DNA from: an uncultured Flavobacteriales bacterium
GTDB lineage: Bacteria; Bacteroidota; Bacteroidia; Flavobacteriales_D; Crocinitomicaceae
Assembly (NCBI GenBank): GCA_903860985.1
Contig: CAIOSO010000091.1
Location: 18,617-82,616 of the forward strand
Reading direction: 5' to 3'
DNA length: 64,000 bases
Below are positions 1 to 9,415 of this stretch, piece by piece (the first letter of the stretch is position 1; each line of letters begins with the position of its first letter). The translations under genes were made by a program, and so were the position numbers. The notes under the pieces are model-generated. The model was given only the letters and a program-made list of their open reading frames with translations, was not told the origin of the DNA and did not search any database.

Positions 1-165
1 GAACTGCAAAATGTTCAATGCTTTATTGACTTCAACTCCGCGAATTAAATCAGCAACTAATCTCATCTTACGAGGAGAGATTCCCGAATTATTCAAATGC
101 GCAATCGCAATTGATTTCTTGTTTTCTTTAAGCTGTTCAGCTCTTAAGCGTTTTCTGGCTCCCAT
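1..165 (-). CDS. rplV: 50S ribosomal protein L22 (uL22), 3' part missing
   Basis: Only the first 55 codons lie in the window; the gene runs off the left edge. The ATG is at 165-163 on the minus strand and the protein opens [11 protein letters not shown], followed by the typical uL22 stretch [18 protein letters not shown]22 binds 23S rRNA and lines the peptide exit tunnel. It starts 14 bases after the rpsS stop, the normal S10-operon order (rpsS then rplV). The reading frame is short because of truncation, not mutation. Confidence 0.93.
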   Translation of the reverse strand, partial: MGARKRLRAEQLKENKKSIAIAHLNNSGISPRKMRLVADLIRGVEVNKALNILQF

Positions 166-179
166 GACTGCTTTAAATC

Positions 180-458
180 TTAACGTTTCTTATCTTTTTT
201 ATTTCCACCATGCCCGCGGAAATTACGGGTAGGGGAGAACTCTCCTAATTTGTGACCAACCATATTTTCAGTTGCATATACCGGAATAAATTTGTTTCCG
301 TTGTGAACTGCGAAGGTTAATCCAACAAATTCAGGTGTAATTGTAGACGCTCGAGACCAAGTTTTAATTACAGCCTTGCTGCTTGCAGCTTGAGCATCGT
401 CAACTCTTTTCATTAATTTATAATGAACGAATGGCGGTTTCTTTAATGAACGACTCAT
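180..458 (-). CDS. rpsS: 30S ribosomal protein S19 (uS19)
   Basis: The 92-residue protein has the S19 signatures SLKKPPFV near the N-terminus and [22 protein letters not shown] in the middle, then a basic C-terminal tail. S19 sits in the 30S head and forms a complex with S13 that contacts the A-site tRNA region. It lies three bases after the rplB stop and directly before rplV, so it is surely co-transcribed and probably translationally coupled. Length is normal for the family. Confidence 0.97.
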   Translation of the reverse strand: MSRSLKKPPFVHYKLMKRVDDAQAASSKAVIKTWSRASTITPEFVGLTFAVHNGNKFIPVYATENMVGHKLGEFSPTRNFRGHGGNKKDKKR

Positions 459-461
459 ATC

Positions 462-1286
462 CTATTTTTTTCTTCTTTCTACAATAAACTTATCAGAATA
501 CTTGCTTTTGGATCTTGTTTTAAATCCTTTAGCAGGCATACCATTTCTTGATCTAGGGTGTCCTCCAGAATTTCTTCCTTCACCACCACCCATCGGGTGA
601 TCAACAGGGTTCATAACCACTCCACGAACACGTGGACGGCGTCCTAACCATCTTGAACGACCAGCTTTTCCAGATACAACTAAGTTGTGTTCAGAATTTG
701 AAACAGAACCAATAGTCGCTAAACAAGTAGTTAAAATCATTCGCGTTTCACCTGAAGGCATTTTGATGATGGCATATTTACCATCTCTTGCGTTCAATTG
801 CGCGTATGTTCCAGCTCCTCTTGCGATGATTCCTCCAGCTCCTGGTTTCAATTCGATGTTGTGAATCACAGTTCCTAACGGAACATCAGATAAATACATC
901 GCATGACCAACATTTGGTGTAGCGCTTTTACCGGCTAAAACTTGATCTCCTACTTTCAATCCAGTTGGAGCGATAATGTATCGTTTCTCCCCATCTGCAT
1001 AAAACAAAAGAGCAATATTCGCTGTTCTGTTTGGATCGTATTCAATCGTTTTTACCGTTGCAGGAATGTCAAACTTGTTACGTTTGAAATCAATGATACG
1101 ATATTTTTGTTTATGACCACCACCTAAGTAGCGCATTGTCATGCGACCGTCGTTATTACGACCACCGCTTTTTTTCATACTGGAAACCAAGCTTTTTTCA
1201 GGTGAAGAAGCTGTAATTTCAGCGAACTCCATAGCCACTTTATGACGTTGACCTGGTGTTGTTGGTTTGAATTTTTTAAGACTCAT
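462..1286 (-). CDS. rplB: 50S ribosomal protein L2 (uL2)
   Basis: The 274-residue protein shows the uL2 hallmarks: an N-terminal OB-like half with [15 protein letters not shown], and a C-terminal half containing [19 protein letters not shown], the conserved loop whose histidine lies near the peptidyl-transferase centre. L2 is needed for subunit association and 50S assembly. It sits between rplW and rpsS with gaps of only a few bases, in the canonical S10 cluster order. Confidence 0.98.
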   Translation of the reverse strand: MSLKKFKPTTPGQRHKVAMEFAEITASSPEKSLVSSMKKSGGRNNDGRMTMRYLGGGHKQKYRIIDFKRNKFDIPATVKTIEYDPNRTANIALLFYADGEKRYIIAPTGLKVGDQVLAGKSATPNVGHAMYLSDVPLGTVIHNIELKPGAGGIIARGAGTYAQLNARDGKYAIIKMPSGETRMILTTCLATIGSVSNSEHNLVVSGKAGRSRWLGRRPRVRGVVMNPVDHPMGGGEGRNSGGHPRSRNGMPAKGFKTRSKSKYSDKFIVERRKK

Positions 1287-1295
1287 GGTTGAACA

Positions 1296-1592
1296 TTAAT
1301 AATTGTTAAATAAATCAATGGTTTCACCATCTGCTACGGTTACGACAGCCTTTTTCCATTGTTTGCTTTTCTGTTCAACAATGCCTTTATTGGTGTACTT
1401 CACAGAGGATTTACCACCACCATAATTTAATGTATGAACATCTGTGACATGTACTCCATACACCTTCTCGATGGCGTTTTTAATCTCAATTTTATTAGCC
1501 GTACGAGTCACCTCAAAAGTAAAGCGATTAAATCGCTCACTTTGTAAAGTTGCTTTCTCCGTAATGATCGGCTTTCTAATAATTGTATGCAT
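1296..1592 (-). CDS. rplW: 50S ribosomal protein L23 (uL23)
   Basis: This is a 98-residue protein with the uL23 opening IIRKPIITEKAT and the core NKIEIKNAIEKVYGVHV. L23 lies at the exit of the peptide tunnel and is the docking site for trigger factor and SRP; trigger factor itself is encoded at 32.5 kb. The gene is five bases downstream of rplD and nine upstream of rplB, as expected for the S10 operon. Confidence 0.97.
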   Translation of the reverse strand: MHTIIRKPIITEKATLQSERFNRFTFEVTRTANKIEIKNAIEKVYGVHVTDVHTLNYGGGKSSVKYTNKGIVEQKSKQWKKAVVTVADGETIDLFNNY

Positions 1593-1597
1593 AACGT

Positions 1598-2221
1598 TTA
1601 GTTAAGAATAGTTTGAATTTTATCTATTGAGCTTGCAGCCAAGACAACTTTCCCAGCATTTAACACATCGAATGTATTAAATGAGTCTGCTGTTACGACT
1701 TTCACTCTTCCAAGGTTACGTGCCGCTAAGTATACGTTGTCTGTTTTCTCTCCAAGAATCAACAATACTTTTTGGTTTTCAAGTTTCAATGAGGTTAATA
1801 AGGTTTTGAAGTCTTTTGTTTTTGCATTCAAATTCAAATCTTCAATAATCATTAATCCATCATTCTTCGCTTTAAACGAGAAAGCTGATTTACGTGCAAG
1901 ACGTTTCAATTTCACGTTTAATTTAAAGTGGTAATTTCTTGGGCGAGGTCCGAAGATACGTCCACCCCCAACACGTGTACCAGATTTTGCACTACCCGCA
2001 CGAGCACCACCCGTACCTTTTTGCTTTTTCAACTTTCTAGTTGATCCAGCAATCTCGGCACGTTCTTTTGATTTGTGCGTTCCTTGACGACGGTTCGCCA
2101 AGTGTTGTTTTACATCCAAGTAAATGGCGTGGTTGTTTGGTTCGATTCCAAAAACCTCCTCTGAAAGTGTTACTGACTTCGCAGTAGCTACTCCTTTTGA
2201 ATCGTATATTTTCAGTTTCAT
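1598..2221 (-). CDS. rplD: 50S ribosomal protein L4 (uL4)
   Basis: The 207-residue protein carries the extended tunnel loop of uL4 (KLKKQKGTGGARAGSAKSG, about residues 63-82) followed by the GGGRIFGPRPRNY motif. L4 is an early 50S assembly protein; in Enterobacteria it also represses its own operon, which is not established for Bacteroidota. Its ATG shares one base with the rplC stop (TAATG arrangement at 2221), which suggests coupled translation. Confidence 0.97.
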   Translation of the reverse strand: MKLKIYDSKGVATAKSVTLSEEVFGIEPNNHAIYLDVKQHLANRRQGTHKSKERAEIAGSTRKLKKQKGTGGARAGSAKSGTRVGGGRIFGPRPRNYHFKLNVKLKRLARKSAFSFKAKNDGLMIIEDLNLNAKTKDFKTLLTSLKLENQKVLLILGEKTDNVYLAARNLGRVKVVTADSFNTFDVLNAGKVVLAASSIDKIQTILN

Positions 2222-2835
2222 TACTTGTTAATTGTTACAGTTGAACCTTTTGCACCTGGAATCGACCCTTTAATGATCACTAAATTCTTTTCTGCAATTA
2301 CCTTTAACACTTGAAGGTTTGAAGCCAATCTTCTCTTGTTTCCCATTTGTCCAGCCATTCGCATACCTTTAAATACACGAGCTGGATAAGAACAAGCTCC
2401 AATTGAACCTGGTGCACGAAGTCTGTTATGCTGACCGTGAGTCGCTTGACCAACCCCAGCAAATCCATGCCTTCTAACTACCCCTTGGAATCCTTTTCCT
2501 TTAGAGGTTCCAATAACATCAACAAATTCTCCTTCTTCGAAAATGTCGACTAAAACAGTATCTCCTAATGTTGCTTGATCGAATCCTTTGAATTCAACCA
2601 ACTTCGCTTTTGGAGAAGTGTTCGCTTTTTTGAAATGGCCTTTCAATGCATTCGGAGTATTCTTTTCTTTCTTCTCTCCGAAGCCTAACTGAACTGCTTC
2701 GTAACCATCTCTGTCTTGTGTTTTTATTTGGGTCACAACACAAGGACCAGCTTCAATAACCGTGCATGGTAAAGATTTACCCTCGGCACTATAGATGCTA
2801 GTCATCCCGATTTTACGTCCAATAATTCCTGGCAT
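2221..2835 (-). CDS. rplC: 50S ribosomal protein L3 (uL3)
   Basis: This 204-residue protein starts [15 protein letters not shown], typical of uL3, and contains [17 protein letters not shown] and the central-extension sequence [18 protein letters not shown] that reaches towards the peptidyl-transferase centre. L3 is one of the first proteins to assemble on 23S rRNA. It follows rpsJ by 17 bases and overlaps the rplD start by one base. Confidence 0.97.
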   Translation of the reverse strand: MPGIIGRKIGMTSIYSAEGKSLPCTVIEAGPCVVTQIKTQDRDGYEAVQLGFGEKKEKNTPNALKGHFKKANTSPKAKLVEFKGFDQATLGDTVLVDIFEEGEFVDVIGTSKGKGFQGVVRRHGFAGVGQATHGQHNRLRAPGSIGACSYPARVFKGMRMAGQMGNKRRLASNLQVLKVIAEKNLVIIKGSIPGAKGSTVTINK

Positions 2836-2852
2836 ATACTAGTTGTTAAAAA

Positions 2853-3158
2853 TTACACTTTAATTTCTACGTCGACACCACTTGGAAGTTCCAACTTCAT
2901 CAACGCATCTACTGTTTTTGATGAACTGCTATAAATGTCCATCAATCTTTTGTACGCACACAACTCAAATTGCTCACGCGCTTTTTTGTTAACGTGTGGT
3001 GAACGCAATACAGTATAGATTCTTTTGTGTGTTGGAAGTGGAATAGGTCCGCTTACTACAGCACCTGTAGATTTAACTGTTTTTACGATTTTCTCCGCTG
3101 ATTTATCAAGGAGGTTGTGATCGTACGATTTTAATTTAATTCTAATTTTTTGGCTCAT
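2853..3158 (-). CDS. rpsJ: 30S ribosomal protein S10 (uS10)
   Basis: The 101-residue protein has the S10 motifs [15 protein letters not shown] and [30 protein letters not shown]10 is a 30S head protein; in Enterobacteria it also works as the antitermination factor NusE. In this genome the gene follows fusA by 12 bases, so the str and S10 operons are joined, as in other Bacteroidota where tuf is located elsewhere. Confidence 0.97.
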   Translation of the reverse strand: MSQKIRIKLKSYDHNLLDKSAEKIVKTVKSTGAVVSGPIPLPTHKRIYTVLRSPHVNKKAREQFELCAYKRLMDIYSSSSKTVDALMKLELPSGVDVEIKV

Positions 3159-3170
3159 CTGATTTTTCTT

Positions 3171-5276
3171 TTAAGCTGTGACTTTACCATTTGCTTTTGC
3201 TACTACATCCTCAGCAACGTTTTTAGGAGCCTCTGAGTAATGCGAGAATTCCATAGAAGAACTAGCACGTCCTGATGTAATGGTACGTAACTGAGTTACA
3301 TATCCAAACATTTCAGAAAGAGGAACGTCTGCTTTCAGTACTTTCGCACCGTTACGATCATCCATTCCACGCATCATTCCACGTCTTCTGTTCAAGTCAC
3401 CTACAACATCTCCCATATTTTCTTCTGGAGTAACCACTTCTAATTTCATGATTGGCTCTAATAAAATTGGGCTACATCCTTTCAATGCTCCTCTGTACGC
3501 CATGCGGGCACAAAGTTCAAAGGATAAAGAATCTGAATCGACCGCGTGGTAAGAACCATCTAGTAATTCAACTTTCATCGCTTCAATAGGGTATCCGGCA
3601 AGAACTCCATTTTTCATGGAATCTTTAAATCCTTTCTCAACAGATGGAATAAATTCACGAGGAATGTTACCACCTTTGATGCTGTTGATAAATTCAAGAC
3701 CAGTTTTCTCTGCGTTATCTTGAGCAGAAATTTTCACCAAGATATCGGCAAATTTACCACGTCCACCTGATTGTTTTTTGTAAACTTCTCTGTGGTTCGT
3801 TTCGCCTGTGATTGCTTCACGGTAGGTAACTTGTGGCGCTCCTTGATTTACTTCTACTTTAAACTCTCTTTTTAAACGGTCGATGATGATCTCTAGGTGA
3901 AGCTCACCCATTCCTGAGATAATTGTTTGACCTGATTCTTCATCTGTGTTTACACGGAATGTCGGATCTTCTTCAGAAAGTTTAGATAAACCGATGGATA
4001 AACGGTCTGTATCTGCTTGTGTTTTGGGTTCAATTGCCAATCCGATTACGGGATCAGGGAACACCATAGACTCAAGAACGATTGGCGCATTTTCAGCACA
4101 CAATGTATCCCCAGTTTTGATGTCTTTAAATCCAACAACCGCACCGATATCTCCAGCACCTAATTCACCAATTTGATTTTGTTTGTTGGCGTGCATTTGG
4201 AAAATACGAGAAATACGTTCTTTATTATCTGAACGTGTGTTCAAAACGTAAGAACCAGCCACTAATTTTCCAGAGTAAGCACGAACGAAACACAAACGAC
4301 CAACAAATGGATCTGTTGCAATTTTAAAAGCTAATCCTGCGAAAGGCTCATCATAAGATGGCTTGCGTAATTCTTCTTTCTCCGTTTTTGGATTGATTCC
4401 GATTACACCTTCGATGTCCATTGGTGAAGGAAGGATTTCCATAACCATGTCCAACATTGCTTGAACTCCTTTGTTTTTGAATGAAGAACCACACATCATT
4501 GGTACAACTTTTCCGGAGATCGTTGCTTCGCGAAGTGCATTCAAAATTTCACGTTCTGTTAATGAATTTTCATCTTCAAAGAATTTCTCCATTAAAGATT
4601 CATCAAATTCAGCAACTGCTTCTAATAATTCGCTACGTAATTGACGTGCTTCGTCGATGATGTCAGCTGGAATTTCGATTTCTTGGAATGTCATTCCGAA
4701 ATCTTCCTCATTCCATGTAATACCTTTAAAGTTAATTAAGTCAACAACTCCTTTGAAGTTGTCTTCTTCACCAATATTAATTTGTAATGGTAATGCATGA
4801 CTACCTAACATTGTTTTTACTTGGCGACAAACGTTTAAGAAATCTGCACCTTGACGGTCCATTTTATTTACGAACCCAATACGCGGAACGTTATAGTTGT
4901 TTGCTAATCTCCAGTTTGTCTCAGATTGAGGCTCAACACCATCAACTGCTGAGAACAAGAATACCAAACCATCTAATACACGTAAAGATCGGTTCACTTC
5001 AACTGTAAAGTCAACGTGTCCTGGTGTATCAATAATATTTACATGGTAATCCTGACCTCTGTATTTCCAATCTAAAGTAGTTGCAGCAGACGTAATCGTG
5101 ATACCACGCTCTTGCTCTTGCTCCATCCAGTCCATTGTAGCAGCTCCGTCATGAACTTCTCCAATTTTGTGACTAACACCACCGTAAAATAAGATACGCT
5201 CAGTCGTCGTTGTTTTTCCTGCATCAATGTGAGCAGCAATCCCGATGTTTCTAGTATATTTTAAATCTCTAGCCAT
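3171..5276 (-). CDS. fusA: translation elongation factor G
   Basis: EF-G is the GTPase that moves tRNAs and mRNA through the ribosome after peptide bond formation and, with RRF, recycles ribosomes. The 701-residue protein shows G1 AHIDAGKT (residues 15-22), G3 DTPGHVDF (83-90), G4 NKMD (137-140), and full-length domains II-V ending with the domain V sequence [20 protein letters not shown]. Length is normal. It lies four bases after rpsG and 12 before rpsJ in the ribosomal operon, so it is the housekeeping EF-G and not a fusidate-resistance paralogue. Confidence 0.98.
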   Translation of the reverse strand: MARDLKYTRNIGIAAHIDAGKTTTTERILFYGGVSHKIGEVHDGAATMDWMEQEQERGITITSAATTLDWKYRGQDYHVNIIDTPGHVDFTVEVNRSLRVLDGLVFLFSAVDGVEPQSETNWRLANNYNVPRIGFVNKMDRQGADFLNVCRQVKTMLGSHALPLQINIGEEDNFKGVVDLINFKGITWNEEDFGMTFQEIEIPADIIDEARQLRSELLEAVAEFDESLMEKFFEDENSLTEREILNALREATISGKVVPMMCGSSFKNKGVQAMLDMVMEILPSPMDIEGVIGINPKTEKEELRKPSYDEPFAGLAFKIATDPFVGRLCFVRAYSGKLVAGSYVLNTRSDNKERISRIFQMHANKQNQIGELGAGDIGAVVGFKDIKTGDTLCAENAPIVLESMVFPDPVIGLAIEPKTQADTDRLSIGLSKLSEEDPTFRVNTDEESGQTIISGMGELHLEIIIDRLKREFKVEVNQGAPQVTYREAITGETNHREVYKKQSGGRGKFADILVKISAQDNAEKTGLEFINSIKGGNIPREFIPSVEKGFKDSMKNGVLAGYPIEAMKVELLDGSYHAVDSDSLSFELCARMAYRGALKGCSPILLEPIMKLEVVTPEENMGDVVGDLNRRRGMMRGMDDRNGAKVLKADVPLSEMFGYVTQLRTITSGRASSSMEFSHYSEAPKNVAEDVVAKANGKVTA

Positions 5277-5279
5277 GCC

Positions 5280-5750
5280 TTAGAATCTGAAATGTGAAAA
5301 TGCTTTATTCGCTTCTGCCATTCTCATTGTATCTTCTTTTTTCTTGAAAGCAGCGCCTTCTTCTTTCGAAGCAGCAATAATTTCAGAAGCTAATCTTTGT
5401 GACATTGTTTTTTCATTTCGTTTACGAGCGTAACCAATTAACCATTTCATAGCTAACGATGCTTTACGTTCTTCACGAACAGGTGTAGGTATTTGGAAAG
5501 TAGCTCCACCTACGCGGCGACTTCTAACCTCAACAGCTGGAGTAACATTTTCTAATGCTTTTCTCCAAACGTCTAATCCTTCTGTTTCTTCTATTTTTTT
5601 ATCTACGATTTCAATTGCATCGTAAAATAAACGGAATGCTAAACTTTTCTTACCATCTAGCATTAAATTGTTGACAAATTTTGTGACTACCTGATCGTTG
5701 AATTTCGGATCTGGTAGAATCGCAATTTTTTTGGCTTTTCTTCTTCTCAT
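5280..5750 (-). CDS. rpsG: 30S ribosomal protein S7 (uS7)
   Basis: The 156-residue protein opens MRRRKAKK and contains the S7 core [15 protein letters not shown] and [14 protein letters not shown]7 nucleates assembly of the 30S head and contacts E-site tRNA. It lies between rpsL (16-base gap) and fusA (3-base gap), the standard str operon order. Nothing unusual is seen in length or motifs. Confidence 0.97.
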   Translation of the reverse strand: MRRRKAKKIAILPDPKFNDQVVTKFVNNLMLDGKKSLAFRLFYDAIEIVDKKIEETEGLDVWRKALENVTPAVEVRSRRVGGATFQIPTPVREERKASLAMKWLIGYARKRNEKTMSQRLASEIIAASKEEGAAFKKKEDTMRMAEANKAFSHFRF

Positions 5751-5766
5751 TTTGTAAAGCTTTTAA

Positions 5767-6144
5767 TTATTTCTGCTTAGGACGTTTAGTACCATATTTG
5801 GATCTTCTCTGGCTACGACCTTGAACTCCGGCCGTATCCTCTGCACCACGAACAATGTGGTAACGTACCCCTGGAAGGTCTTTAACCCTTCCTCCTCGCA
5901 CAAGTACTAATGAGTGTTCTTGAAGATTGTGACCTTCGCCACCAATGTAAGCGTTGACTTCTTTTCCGTTCGTTAAGCGAACACGCGCCACTTTACGCAT
6001 AGCCGAATTCGGCTTTTTAGGTGTAGTCGTGTAAACACGAACACACACACCTTTACGTTGTGGACATGAATCAAGCGCAGCAGACTTACTTTTCTTCACC
6101 ACCGCAGTTCTTCCTTTGCGAACTAACTGTTGAATAGTTGGCAT
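5767..6144 (-). CDS. rpsL: 30S ribosomal protein S12 (uS12)
   Basis: S12 sits at the decoding centre and is the classical streptomycin target. The 125-residue protein begins [12 protein letters not shown] and contains [19 protein letters not shown] and the [13 protein letters not shown] loop; the lysines and proline mutated in streptomycin-resistant strains of other bacteria are intact. The open frame extends a further 19 codons upstream, but that extension runs into the promoter and the leader stem-loop and lacks S12 sequence, so I place the start at the ATG at 6144. First gene of the long ribosomal operon. Confidence 0.97.
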   Translation of the reverse strand: MPTIQQLVRKGRTAVVKKSKSAALDSCPQRKGVCVRVYTTTPKKPNSAMRKVARVRLTNGKEVNAYIGGEGHNLQEHSLVLVRGGRVKDLPGVRYHIVRGAEDTAGVQGRSQRRSKYGTKRPKQK

Positions 6145-6174
6145 AAAATACTCTTGTTTTAAAATAAATAATAA

Positions 6175-6196
6175 CCCCCAAACGTACTTTGAGGGG
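6175..6196 (-). promoter_or_regulatory. stem-loop at the 5' end of the rpsL operon leader
   Basis: Read on the minus strand, a CCCC arm and a GGGG arm close a second CAAA/TTTG-type stem with one bulged base around a five-base loop (GTACG). It lies directly after the -7 box, so the mRNA would begin in or next to its 5' arm. It has no T-run, so it is not a terminator. It could protect the 5' end of the mRNA or bind a regulator; the role is inferred. Confidence 0.5.
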
Positions 6197-6198
6197 TG

Positions 6199-6228
6199 CA
6201 AAGATACCTATTTATTTTTAAATTCCAA
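6199..6228 (-). promoter_or_regulatory. promoter of the rpsL-rplV ribosomal operon
   Basis: On the minus strand there is a perfect Bacteroidota -7 box TATCTTTG (6206-6199) with a TTG -33 element at 6228-6226 and a 19-base spacer. This is the consensus arrangement known for the primary sigma factor of the phylum. The predicted transcription start is near 6195, about 50 bases before the rpsL ATG. Confidence 0.75.
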
Positions 6229-6325
6229 GAGCTTATTTAAAAAAGATGAAGTTTTTTAACAAATAAATGTGTGTTAAAACACATCTAGGATGTAACTTGT
6301 TCTATGCAATCGATTTAGTAGAAAT

Positions 6326-6350
6326 AAAAAAAGCATCCGAAGATGCTTTT
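6326..6350 (-). terminator. terminator downstream of pdhB
   Basis: A perfect stem AAAAGCATC/GATGCTTTT with a TTCG tetraloop is followed on the minus strand by a run of Ts. It lies 22 bases after the pdhB stop. Because the stem is flanked by A and T runs it may also work weakly on the plus strand. Confidence 0.85.
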
Positions 6351-6371
6351 GAACTCGTTTCAATCGTAATT

Positions 6372-7349
6372 TTATCGATATAGCGTTGCCTTTACTGCTT
6401 TGATCAAACGATCTACATTAGGTAATGCTTCCTCAATTAATGTTGGCGAGAATGCGAATGGTGTGTCTGTTTGCGTCACACGTTGAACAGGCGCGTCTAA
6501 GTAATCAAATGCATAGCGTTGTAGGTGATAAGCGATTTCAGAAGAGATCGATGCCAAGGGCCAAGATTCTTCTAAAACAACACAACGATTCGTTTTCTTA
6601 ATGGATTCAACAACCGTCCCATAATCTAAGGGACGAATCGTTCGTAAGTCGATGATTTCAACATGAATGTTGTCTTTCGCTAATATATCCGCTGCTTCTT
6701 CAGCTACTTTAATGATTTTACCAAATGTAACGATGGTTACGTCTGTACCTTTGCGCACAACATTTGCTACGCCAATTGGAATGATGTATTCTCCCTCAGG
6801 AACTTCTCCTTTGTCTCCGTACATTTTTTCTGACTCCAAGAAAACAACTGGATCATTATCTCGAATGGCTGCTTTCAACAATCCTTTTGCGTCTGCAGGA
6901 TTTGATGGTGTAAGCACTTTTAGTCCTGGTACGTGTGCATAAAATGCTTCGAAACTTTGCGAGTGCGTTGCAGCTAATTGTCCAGCGGTACCATTTCCAC
7001 CGCGGAAAACGATTGGACAAGAATATTGTCCACCAGACATTTGCAACATCTTCGCTGCTGAGTTAATGATTTGATCCGCTGCAAGAATGGCGAAGTTCCA
7101 GGTCATGAATTCGACAATTGGACGTAGTCCATTCATGGAAGCTCCAACAGCGATTCCCGTATAACCTAATTCTGCAATGGGTGTATCGATTACTCTTTTT
7201 GGACCAAATTCATCCAGCATTCCTTGAGAAACTTTGTAAGCACCATTATATTCAGCTACTTCTTCTCCAATTAAAAATACACGCTCATCGCGACGCATTT
7301 CTTCAGACATTGCTTCTCTTAAGGCTTCTCTAAATTGTAATGTTTTCAT
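6372..7349 (-). CDS. pdhB: pyruvate dehydrogenase E1 component, beta subunit
   Basis: The E1 alpha-beta heterotetramer decarboxylates pyruvate with thiamine diphosphate and passes the acetyl group to the E2 lipoyl domain, feeding the TCA cycle (citrate synthase is at 54 kb). The 325-residue protein begins with the typical TLQFREALREAMSEEM, has GEEVAEYNGAYKVSQGM and IDTPIAELGYTGIAVGA, and a transketolase C-terminal domain (VEIIDLRTIRPLD). The alpha subunit gene is not in the window, so the two subunits are encoded apart, as often in Flavobacteriales. Its own promoter and terminator flank it, so it is monocistronic. Confidence 0.92.
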   Translation of the reverse strand: MKTLQFREALREAMSEEMRRDERVFLIGEEVAEYNGAYKVSQGMLDEFGPKRVIDTPIAELGYTGIAVGASMNGLRPIVEFMTWNFAILAADQIINSAAKMLQMSGGQYSCPIVFRGGNGTAGQLAATHSQSFEAFYAHVPGLKVLTPSNPADAKGLLKAAIRDNDPVVFLESEKMYGDKGEVPEGEYIIPIGVANVVRKGTDVTIVTFGKIIKVAEEAADILAKDNIHVEIIDLRTIRPLDYGTVVESIKKTNRCVVLEESWPLASISSEIAYHLQRYAFDYLDAPVQRVTQTDTPFAFSPTLIEEALPNVDRLIKAVKATLYR

Positions 7350-7369
7350 AGTTCAAAAATTTCGAATGG

Positions 7370-7377
7370 CAAAAGTA
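7370..7377 (-). promoter_or_regulatory. promoter -7 box of pdhB
   Basis: On the minus strand TACTTTTG matches TAnnTTTG perfectly, 20 bases before the pdhB ATG. No clear TTG is seen at -33. Confidence 0.55.
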
Positions 7378-7405
7378 TAAAAACCAGCTAATTCGCACGT
7401 TATTT

Positions 7406-8638
7406 TTAAGCCACTTTTAATGTGGCAATTTTAGATTTTGAGAATTTTTCTTCTGCGTAATGGATATTCACATCGAGTGTTTTAACGGTGGAAGAGGGAA
7501 TGTCAAACATCGCATCGGTGAGGATCGCTTCACAAATGGACCTAAGTCCTCTCGCTCCAAGTTGAAATTCATTGGCTTTTTTCACCATGAAGTCCAATAC
7601 TTCATTATCGATACTCAATTTAACGCCATCCAATTCGAATAGGCGTTTGTATTGTTTGATGAGGGCATTTTTAGGCTCTGTGAGGATGCGTTTTAAATCG
7701 GCGTCAGACAAGGGTTCCAAGTAAGTTAATACTGGAAAGCGTCCAATTAATTCTGGGATTAATCCAAAAGAACGGATGTCACTTGGCGTGATATATTTTA
7801 ACAACGAATCTTTTTCAATGGTTTGTTCCGCATCTGAAGAGAATCCAATTGTTTGACGATTGACACGATTTGCAATTAATTTTTCAATCCCATCAAATGC
7901 TCCTCCACATATAAACAAAATGTTTTTTGTGTCGATTTGTATCATTTTTTGCTCGGGATGCTTTCTTCCTCCTTGCGGTGGAACGTTCACCGTTGCTCCT
8001 TCAAGTAATTTGAGTAAGGCTTGTTGCACTCCTTCACCAGAAACATCTCTTGTAATGGACGGATTATCGTTTTTACGAGCGATTTTATCAATCTCATCTA
8101 TAAAAACAATCCCCATTTGAGCACTTTCTACGTTGTAGTCAGCTGCTTGAAGTAGGCGAGAAAGGATGCTTTCCACATCTTCTCCAACATATCCTGCTTC
8201 CGTTAAAACGGTTGCATCTGCAATGCAAAATGGTACATTTAGTAGTTTCGCAATGGACTTCGCTAGTAAGGTTTTACCTGTTCCCGTTCTACCCACCAAG
8301 ATGACATTGGACTTTTCAATTTCCACGTCATCTCCCGTTGATTTGTATCCTAGGCGTTTAAAGTGATTGTATACGGCAACCGAAAGGAATTTCTTTGCTT
8401 CATTTTGTCCAATGACGTATTGGTCTAGATGAGATTTTATTTCTTGAGGTTTTAATAGGTTCACTTTTACCAACTCCAAATGCTCTTCTTTTACTTTGTC
8501 GGTAAGCTCTTCTTGAACAATTTTGTTTGCCTGTGAAGCACAGTTGTCACAGATGTGACCTGAAATGCCTGCGATAAGGATTCCAACTGCAGCTCTTTCA
8601 GAGCCACAAAACGAACAAACAGCTTCTTTTTTAGCCAT
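7406..8638 (-). CDS. clpX: ATP-dependent Clp protease ATP-binding subunit ClpX
   Basis: ClpX is the AAA+ unfoldase that recognises tagged or damaged proteins and threads them into ClpP. The 410-residue protein has the N-terminal zinc-binding domain (Cys8, Cys11, Cys30, Cys33), Walker A GRTGTGKT at 116-123 (most ClpX have GPTGSGKT), Walker [12 protein letters not shown] with Asp180-Glu181, the pore loop GYVGEDVES, and the ClpP-binding loop IGF. It starts two bases after the clpP stop, the usual clpP-clpX operon. The trigger factor gene, often next to clpP, is instead at 32.5 kb. Confidence 0.96.
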   Translation of the reverse strand: MAKKEAVCSFCGSERAAVGILIAGISGHICDNCASQANKIVQEELTDKVKEEHLELVKVNLLKPQEIKSHLDQYVIGQNEAKKFLSVAVYNHFKRLGYKSTGDDVEIEKSNVILVGRTGTGKTLLAKSIAKLLNVPFCIADATVLTEAGYVGEDVESILSRLLQAADYNVESAQMGIVFIDEIDKIARKNDNPSITRDVSGEGVQQALLKLLEGATVNVPPQGGRKHPEQKMIQIDTKNILFICGGAFDGIEKLIANRVNRQTIGFSSDAEQTIEKDSLLKYITPSDIRSFGLIPELIGRFPVLTYLEPLSDADLKRILTEPKNALIKQYKRLFELDGVKLSIDNEVLDFMVKKANEFQLGARGLRSICEAILTDAMFDIPSSTVKTLDVNIHYAEEKFSKSKIATLKVA

Positions 8639-8640
8639 GT

Positions 8641-9306
8641 TTATTTCGGATTGCGAAGCAAAACTTCATCCACCATTCCGTAAGCCTTCGCTTCATCAGA
8701 AGTCATCCAATAGTCACGGTCTGAATCCGCCCATACTTTTTCGTAGTCTTGTTTGGAATGACGTGCAATGATATCATAAAGTTCTTTTTTCAACTTTTGA
8801 ATTTCTCTAGCCGTAATTTCGATGTCAGATGCTTGACCTTGAGCGCCACCTAATGGTTGGTGAATCATCACACGTGAATGTTTTAATGCACTTCTTTTTC
8901 CTTCAGCACCTGCGCAAAGTAATACCGCTCCCATAGATGCTGCCATTCCTGTGCATATCGTTGCAACATCAGGACGGATGTATTGCATCGTATCGTAAAT
9001 ACCTAGTCCGGCATACACCGATCCACCTGGTGAATTTAAATAGATTTGAATGTCTTTTTTTGCATCCACTGATTCCAAGAACAACAACTGTGCATTGATA
9101 ATATTTGCAACTTGATCATTGATTCCTGTACCCAAGAAAATGATTCTGTCCATCATTAAACGGGAAAACACGTCCATTTGGGTCATGTTCATTGGACGTT
9201 CTTCGATGATGTATGGCGTTAAAGAAGACTCAATGTAATGGTCGACTACCATGCTGTTTAGACCAATATGTTTTGTTGCGTATTTGCGGAATTCGTTGCT
9301 ATCCAT
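8641..9306 (-). CDS. clpP: ATP-dependent Clp protease proteolytic subunit ClpP
   Basis: ClpP forms the tetradecameric serine peptidase chamber served by ClpX. With the ATG at 9306 the protein has 221 residues and the triad Ser124 (in GMAASMGA), His149 (in MIHQP) and Asp198; the spacings of 25 and 49 residues equal those of E. coli ClpP. The frame can be extended 7 codons to a TTG at 9327, but that TTG is part of the -7 promoter box, so the ATG is chosen. It is followed at once by clpX. Confidence 0.95.
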   Translation of the reverse strand: MDSNEFRKYATKHIGLNSMVVDHYIESSLTPYIIEERPMNMTQMDVFSRLMMDRIIFLGTGINDQVANIINAQLLFLESVDAKKDIQIYLNSPGGSVYAGLGIYDTMQYIRPDVATICTGMAASMGAVLLCAGAEGKRSALKHSRVMIHQPLGGAQGQASDIEITAREIQKLKKELYDIIARHSKQDYEKVWADSDRDYWMTSDEAKAYGMVDEVLLRNPK

Positions 9307-9324
9307 TATTTCAATTTTAGATGA

Positions 9325-9332
9325 CAAAGTTA
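9325..9332 (-). promoter_or_regulatory. promoter -7 box of clpP-clpX
   Basis: TAACTTTG on the minus strand matches the TAnnTTTG consensus perfectly, 18 bases before the clpP ATG. It rules out the upstream TTG start for clpP. Confidence 0.65.
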
Positions 9333-9367
9333 CGCAAATTCATGAAGAACTAATAGAAATGTAGCGC

Positions 9368-9396
9368 AAAAAAAAATCCCGATTTCTCGGGATTTT
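9368..9396 (-). terminator. terminator of the OmpA/TPR lipoprotein gene
   Basis: A perfect AATCCCGA/TCGGGATT stem with a four-base loop is followed on the minus strand by nine Ts. It lies 20-odd bases after the stop of the upstream gene and separates it from clpP. Confidence 0.85.
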
Positions 9397-9415
9397 ATAA
9401 GATGTATAAAACAGA

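Noticed and set aside
5767..6144. Streptomycin-resistance allele of rpsL
   Set aside because: The lysines in TTTPKKPN and the loop GGRVKDLPG are of the sensitive type.
6145..6201. Longer rpsL start (19 extra codons)
   Set aside because: The extension covers the leader stem-loop and reaches the promoter, and does not resemble S12.
9307..9327. Upstream TTG start of clpP
   Set aside because: The TTG is part of the -7 box TAACTTTG.
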